Assembly: GCA_050298535.1 (NCBI GenBank)
Contig: JBNKUI010000086.1
Span: forward strand, 1 to 64,000
Length of the DNA stretch: 64,000 nt
Origin: JABDMH01 sp050298535
GTDB lineage: Bacteria > Bacteroidota > Bacteroidia > Chitinophagales > Saprospiraceae
Reading direction: 5' to 3'
Within the stretch, counting starts at the first letter, position 1. The number at the start of each line of letters is the position of its first letter. The notes beneath the pieces are model-generated. The model worked only from the letters and a program-made list of their open reading frames with translations, was not told where the DNA came from and ran no database searches. The translations under genes and the position numbers were made by a program. Below are positions 60,473 through 64,000 of the stretch, piece by piece.

Positions 60473-62608
60473 CTATTCCCTAGCCACTTCAATATCTTTG
60501 GCCACCTCATCCCTGATCAGAGCCCAGTGAAAATAGTTGTCGTCGTTTGCATAGAAAAAATTATGGTTATAGTGAGTGAGTCGCATGTCCTTATAGATAG
60601 GTCGCGATACTTTAATAACCTCATCCCAAAATCTCAGAGCTTGCTCTAAATGTTGAATTGCAGATGCCTGATCACTGAGTATACGGAGGTCTTGATACTT
60701 TTTCAATGCCATCCCTCCTCTTATTTTGGCTGCCAGGTGCAGACCCAGATTTGACCAGATTTTAATATCTGCCAGTTCATACATTAATGCAACATTATCC
60801 TGCGCGTCAATATCATCTATAATTCGAAGGGCTTCCTCACAATCACGCTCCAGCATTTCAGCCAGGATGGGAGGTGTGATCATGCCGGCTGGAAAGCTAC
60901 CACCATCACGTAAAGTCTCGATATAATCTTTGATTGAGACATAATTCTTGGCCATGGACGGTTGATTAATCAATTGATTAATGCCGATATATTTTGTAGT
61001 GTCTCCCTGCAATGCCAGAAAACCCTCACTATAAAGTGTAAAATCCCAACGAGAATCATAAAGTGATGCTAGCCTCAATTGTGTCGAAGAAGCCAAGGAC
61101 ATCGCATTAAGCAGGTTTTTTCCTGCCTCCCCATAGCGCTGTATATATTCAGCGGTAAAAATTTGATCCGGTGTTTGAGGGTTATACAATAGTCTACCCC
61201 ATAACTTATAGAAAAGCCATTGTCGTTCAAAAGCCCATTTCCAGTTCTTATTACCCTCTATATTGGTGAAATAATCAAGTGCGGGGATATATGTTTCAGA
61301 GCCCACAAAATATCCTCCCACATAGTCAGCCTTTCCGTTGAAAGCTATGTGTTTTCTTATGAAACTGGGAACACCCCAGCGCAGTGCAAAAAAGTCCTCG
61401 TTTCGAGCTTGCCATGTGATCTTGTAATTAGTGGGAGCAGGCTCAAAGTACGTATCACCCAATTTACCACCATGGACCTTTACCAATTCAGGAGTTGAAT
61501 GAGCATGTGACCAGTTGAATTTCATTTCTACCCATATAGGGCCATCGAAGGTATCCCCCAAATCTTCCATAGCTGATCGGGTCACTTCCTCCACATTTTT
61601 ACTTACTCCCGGATCTGAAGATGTCCCAGATGAAAAGGGTACCCGATGAATGAGTTTTACCGGGCGATCCACTTCACGCATTCCGGCTATGATTACGTCA
61701 TCCATCCATTGCTGCCGTTCCAATGGAGTCATACCCGCCATCCCCTCTCCATGCGAGATCCCGCTACCGTCTAGATTAGGATATTCCTCAAGCACTTGTC
61801 GTACGCTTTCACGAATATACCTTGCTACTAATTCGGTCGTATCACCCTCCACATAGTAGTATGGGTAGAAATTTCTATGCGCAACATCATGTGCCTTGGC
61901 GAGTTCCTTACTCACAAAAATGCTCCAATGGACGATATATGTATCCAGTCCACGTTCTTTAGCCATTCGAAATATCTCTCGATACAAATGCTGCCATTCA
62001 TCAAACTCATCCTGTGTCCATGGGCTGGCTTCTGGAAAGTTTTTGGGCTGTATCATAAATGTGTATGGGTGCATATTCCAAAGACTAATCGCATTGAAAC
62101 GGTTTTCGACCATCATGTCCAGAAATGCTTCCCAATAACCAAGATCCTTGGCAGTTTCCAAATGTTGGTCAAGTGCCAGACTAGGTCGATATGTTTCCCA
62201 GGGTAAATTGTACTTTATACCGCGAAACGTTTGATTCGGTTCTTCCGTACTTGGTTTTATCGCACCGATCGGTACCCCATTCCTGATCTCCTCAGCCAGT
62301 GCCAGTGTGCCATATATAAGTCCACGAGAGTCACCAGCCAGGACAGAAACTATCTTGCCTTCAGGAATGATCGCAAAGGACTCAGCGCCCAGACGGTTTG
62401 GATGAACACTTAGACTTATTAGATAGTCATAGTTAGTATGATTCTCAGAGATTGTGTATCCCTTCTGAATCAGCGTGGCTGATAACCGTTTTAATGCGTA
62501 TTGAGCTGGCGGATTATCGGGGTCAGACAAGATCGTGATATTCTGTGCTTTGACCAGCATCGATAATGAGCAAAGGCATAGGATTATAGCAGTTGGCAAC
62601 TTAAACAT
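60473..62608 (-). CDS. Alpha-glucuronidase-like glycoside hydrolase
   Basis: About 711 residues from the ATG at 62608, which starts a signal peptide (FKLPTAIILCLCSLSMLVKAQ). An N-terminal GH20b/GH67-like domain (25-130: YALKRLSATLIQKGY ... LAGDSRGLIYGTLALAEEI) is followed by a TIM-barrel region with FRGIKYNLPWE, GSGISHGEGMAGM and WVEMKFNWSHAHSTPELVKVHG, and a helical C-terminus. This arrangement resembles GH67 alpha-glucuronidases and related uronidases. The exact family and catalytic residues could not be fixed by eye. Secreted; likely releases uronic acids from plant or algal glycans. Confidence 0.75.
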   Translation of the reverse strand: MFKLPTAIILCLCSLSMLVKAQNITILSDPDNPPAQYALKRLSATLIQKGYTISENHTNYDYLISLSVHPNRLGAESFAIIPEGKIVSVLAGDSRGLIYGTLALAEEIRNGVPIGAIKPSTEEPNQTFRGIKYNLPWETYRPSLALDQHLETAKDLGYWEAFLDMMVENRFNAISLWNMHPYTFMIQPKNFPEASPWTQDEFDEWQHLYREIFRMAKERGLDTYIVHWSIFVSKELAKAHDVAHRNFYPYYYVEGDTTELVARYIRESVRQVLEEYPNLDGSGISHGEGMAGMTPLERQQWMDDVIIAGMREVDRPVKLIHRVPFSSGTSSDPGVSKNVEEVTRSAMEDLGDTFDGPIWVEMKFNWSHAHSTPELVKVHGGKLGDTYFEPAPTNYKITWQARNEDFFALRWGVPSFIRKHIAFNGKADYVGGYFVGSETYIPALDYFTNIEGNKNWKWAFERQWLFYKLWGRLLYNPQTPDQIFTAEYIQRYGEAGKNLLNAMSLASSTQLRLASLYDSRWDFTLYSEGFLALQGDTTKYIGINQLINQPSMAKNYVSIKDYIETLRDGGSFPAGMITPPILAEMLERDCEEALRIIDDIDAQDNVALMYELADIKIWSNLGLHLAAKIRGGMALKKYQDLRILSDQASAIQHLEQALRFWDEVIKVSRPIYKDMRLTHYNHNFFYANDDNYFHWALIRDEVAKDIEVARE

Positions 62609-62719
62609 AGTATCGATAATCTTATGTGGGTTGATCAGATTCCTGTCCATAATACTGAAATATTGTGAAATAGCATTTTTGATTTAATGGACTTCCTGCG
62701 CACCACTAAAGTATTCTGA

Positions 62720-62751
62720 TACATTTGTCAAAGAAAATACGTGTTTTGACA
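62720..62751 (+). promoter_or_regulatory. Promoter and inverted repeat of dinB-like gene
   Basis: TACATTTG (62720-62727) is a perfect TAnnTTTG. TGTCAAA (62726-62732) and TTTGACA (62745-62751) form a perfect seven-base inverted repeat with a 12-base spacer over the predicted start and leader, ending directly before the ATG at 62753. It may be an operator or a leader hairpin. Confidence 0.45.
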
Positions 62752-62752
62752 G

Positions 62753-63277
62753 ATGGATTATACATTAGAGAAATCACTCGAAATTTTAGAGGAAACCCCG
62801 GGAGTTTTGAGATCATTGCTTCAGAATCTTTCACGTGAATGGTTAATGTCGGATGAAGGTGATAATACCTGGAGCCCAATGCAGGTGCTTGCACATTTGA
62901 TTTACTGTGAAGATGAGGATTGGATGGCACGAGCAGAGGTGATTCTTAGTGGGGCATCAGAACAGATCTGGCAACCATTTGATCGGTTTGCCCATTTGAA
63001 GTTATATGCAAATGAGGATCTGCCTACTCTTCTTGACCTATTTGAGAAAAAACGAAAAGCCAATTTAGAGAGCTTGCGATCGTATGACCTGAAAGCAGAC
63101 GACCTTGAGAAGGAAGGTTCGCATCCCGCATTCGGTAGAGTAACATTATCTCAGCTGTTGGCTACCTGGACCGTTCACGACTTGAATCATCTAGCCCAGA
63201 TTTCAAGAGTGATGGCCAAACAATATGAAAAGGCAGTGGGACCCTGGTCAGCGTACCTGGGTATCTACCGAAAATGA
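62753..63277 (+). CDS. DinB family protein, second copy
   Basis: 174 residues. WSPMQVLAHLIYCEDEDWMARAEVIL and the C-terminal LATWTVHDLNHLAQISRVMAKQY supply the metal-ligand histidines of the DinB four-helix bundle. YTLEKSLEILEETPGVLRSLL forms the first helix. Function unknown; some relatives are thiol transferases. Followed closely by the alcohol dehydrogenase-like gene, probably on the same transcript. Confidence 0.88.
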   Translation: MDYTLEKSLEILEETPGVLRSLLQNLSREWLMSDEGDNTWSPMQVLAHLIYCEDEDWMARAEVILSGASEQIWQPFDRFAHLKLYANEDLPTLLDLFEKKRKANLESLRSYDLKADDLEKEGSHPAFGRVTLSQLLATWTVHDLNHLAQISRVMAKQYEKAVGPWSAYLGIYRK

Positions 63278-63283
63278 AATAAT

Positions 63284-64000
63284 ATGAAGGCAGTGTGCTA
63301 TAGAAAATACGGAGGTCCAGAGGTGATACATTTGGAGGAATTGCCAGTGGATGCAGTAGGTGATGATGAGATTAAAATTAAAGTACACTTTGCATCGGTC
63401 AATCGAACCGATTGTGCCACCATAAAGGCTAGTCCGTTTGTGTCTCGATTCTTTACCGGCTTATTTAAACCTCGGAATATTGTCACAGGATCTGACTTTG
63501 CCGGAGAGGTGGTAGAAGTAGGCCTAAATGTGAGTGATCTTGCGGTAGGTGACCATGTTTTTGGATTTGATGATTATTTGCTTTCCTCTCATGCCGAGTT
63601 CTTAGTGTTACCTATATCAAAGCCCATTGCAAAATTAAATCCCTCAGTGAAGCTGGAGGAGGCAGCAGCTTGCATTGAAGGAGCACATTATGCTTTTAAT
63701 TTTATGAATAAAGTAAAAATAAAAGCGGGTGACAGAGTCCTGGTCAATGGTGCCACAGGAGCTATTGGATCCGCATTGCTTCGATTGCTGGTATTAGATG
63801 AGGTGCAGGTAGATGTGGTAGGAAATACAGTCAATCAAGAGTTATTGAAAAAATTAGGTGCAGATCGCGTATTTAATTTTGAAAAAGAGGATTTTACAGA
63901 GTTGGGAGGTGAATATGACTTTGTTTTTGACGCAGTAGGTAAGAGCTCTTTTGGGAAGTGTAAAAAGATTCTTGCGAAAAAAGGAATCTATATTTCTTCA
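63284..64000 (+). CDS. Alcohol dehydrogenase/quinone oxidoreductase (partial, runs off right edge)
   Basis: 239 residues are encoded before the window ends, with no stop. The start MKAVCYRKYGGPEV, the GroES-like domain (VHFASVNRTDCATIKA ... GSDFAGEVVEVG) and the nucleotide-binding motif VNGATGAIGSALLRLL identify the quinone-oxidoreductase branch of the MDR superfamily. No zinc-ligand cysteine cluster is seen, so it is likely the zinc-independent type using NADPH. It begins seven bases after the DinB stop. Confidence 0.9.
   Translation, partial: MKAVCYRKYGGPEVIHLEELPVDAVGDDEIKIKVHFASVNRTDCATIKASPFVSRFFTGLFKPRNIVTGSDFAGEVVEVGLNVSDLAVGDHVFGFDDYLLSSHAEFLVLPISKPIAKLNPSVKLEEAAACIEGAHYAFNFMNKVKIKAGDRVLVNGATGAIGSALLRLLVLDEVQVDVVGNTVNQELLKKLGADRVFNFEKEDFTELGGEYDFVFDAVGKSSFGKCKKILAKKGIYISS

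Noticed and set aside
1..64000. tRNA, rRNA, CRISPR arrays, riboswitches, prophage or secretion-system genes
   Set aside because: No cloverleaf-like segments with T-loop sequence, no spaced repeats and no phage or secretion genes were recognised by eye. A tRNA or Rfam scan would be needed to exclude small RNAs.

Overview
The window looks like a chromosomal segment of a free-living member of the Bacteroidota, Saprospiria- or Cytophagales-like. This rests on gene content (DUF4296 lipoprotein, PadR plus FtsX-type permease pairs with the N-terminal permease prefix, FKBP lipoprotein, MCE/Mla genes, SusR/NrtR-like NUDIX regulator), on the near absence of Shine-Dalgarno sequences, and on several promoters with the phylum-specific -7 element TAnnTTTG. 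No tRNA, rRNA, CRISPR array or prophage was seen. The only mobile DNA is the C-terminal end of an IS4-type transposase cut by the left edge.

Layout. 1-2000: transposase end, a gene-free stretch, and a secreted glycine-rich repeat protein. 2057-4599 (minus): PPP-type phosphatase, GNAT acetyltransferase and a Tat-exported enolase-superfamily enzyme, divergent from a beta-carbonic anhydrase. 5423-10018 (minus): PadR regulator, ABC permease and hydrolase lipoprotein. 10182-15215 (minus): a compact run of SWIM protein, rlmH, rhomboid, patatin and DUF885 metallopeptidase. 15365-18019 (plus): SixA-like phosphatase, DUF4296 lipoprotein and a PhoB/PhoR-like two-component system. 18016-27229: hydroxyacyl-CoA dehydrogenase, sugar kinase, two phosphofructokinases (one with ATP-type, one with PPi-type signature residues), cutA, prfB with its programmed +1 frameshift, FKBP, DHH phosphoesterase and ndk.

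27291-37869 is the most interesting block: a sulfur-handling island with a P-type ATPase, a tiny membrane peptide, DUF2892, a DUF1579-like pseudogene, a Crp/Fnr regulator with a CxxxxxCC motif, DUF202, a SulP transporter, an MBL-rhodanese persulfide-dioxygenase-like protein, an HMA metallochaperone-like protein, two YeeE/YedE half-transporters and a porin. Three promoters in it share GTGAT-N4-ATCAC (or one mismatch) centred exactly 33 bp upstream of a -7 element. That is class II CRP-type architecture and matches the R-E-x-x-S-R recognition helix of the regulator encoded among them, so the block reads as one regulon.

37909-46006: DinB, two DJ-1/PfpI proteins, an mlaEFD-like lipid transport operon, SDR, cupin, a PolX-like helix-hairpin-helix protein and a PRC-barrel protein. 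46379-49787: degenerate-NUDIX regulator divergent from a carboxylesterase, with a 7-bp inverted repeat between them, then a PIG-L deacetylase. 49810-54775 (minus): a second PadR-permease pair followed by a TPR-HisKA_2 kinase, divergent from a malonate module (malonyl-CoA synthetase-like ligase, madL, madM). 57538-64000: secreted lipocalin-like protein, acetylxylan-esterase-like hydrolase, methyltransferase, alpha-glucuronidase-like glycosidase, DinB, and a zinc-independent alcohol dehydrogenase/quinone reductase running off the right edge.
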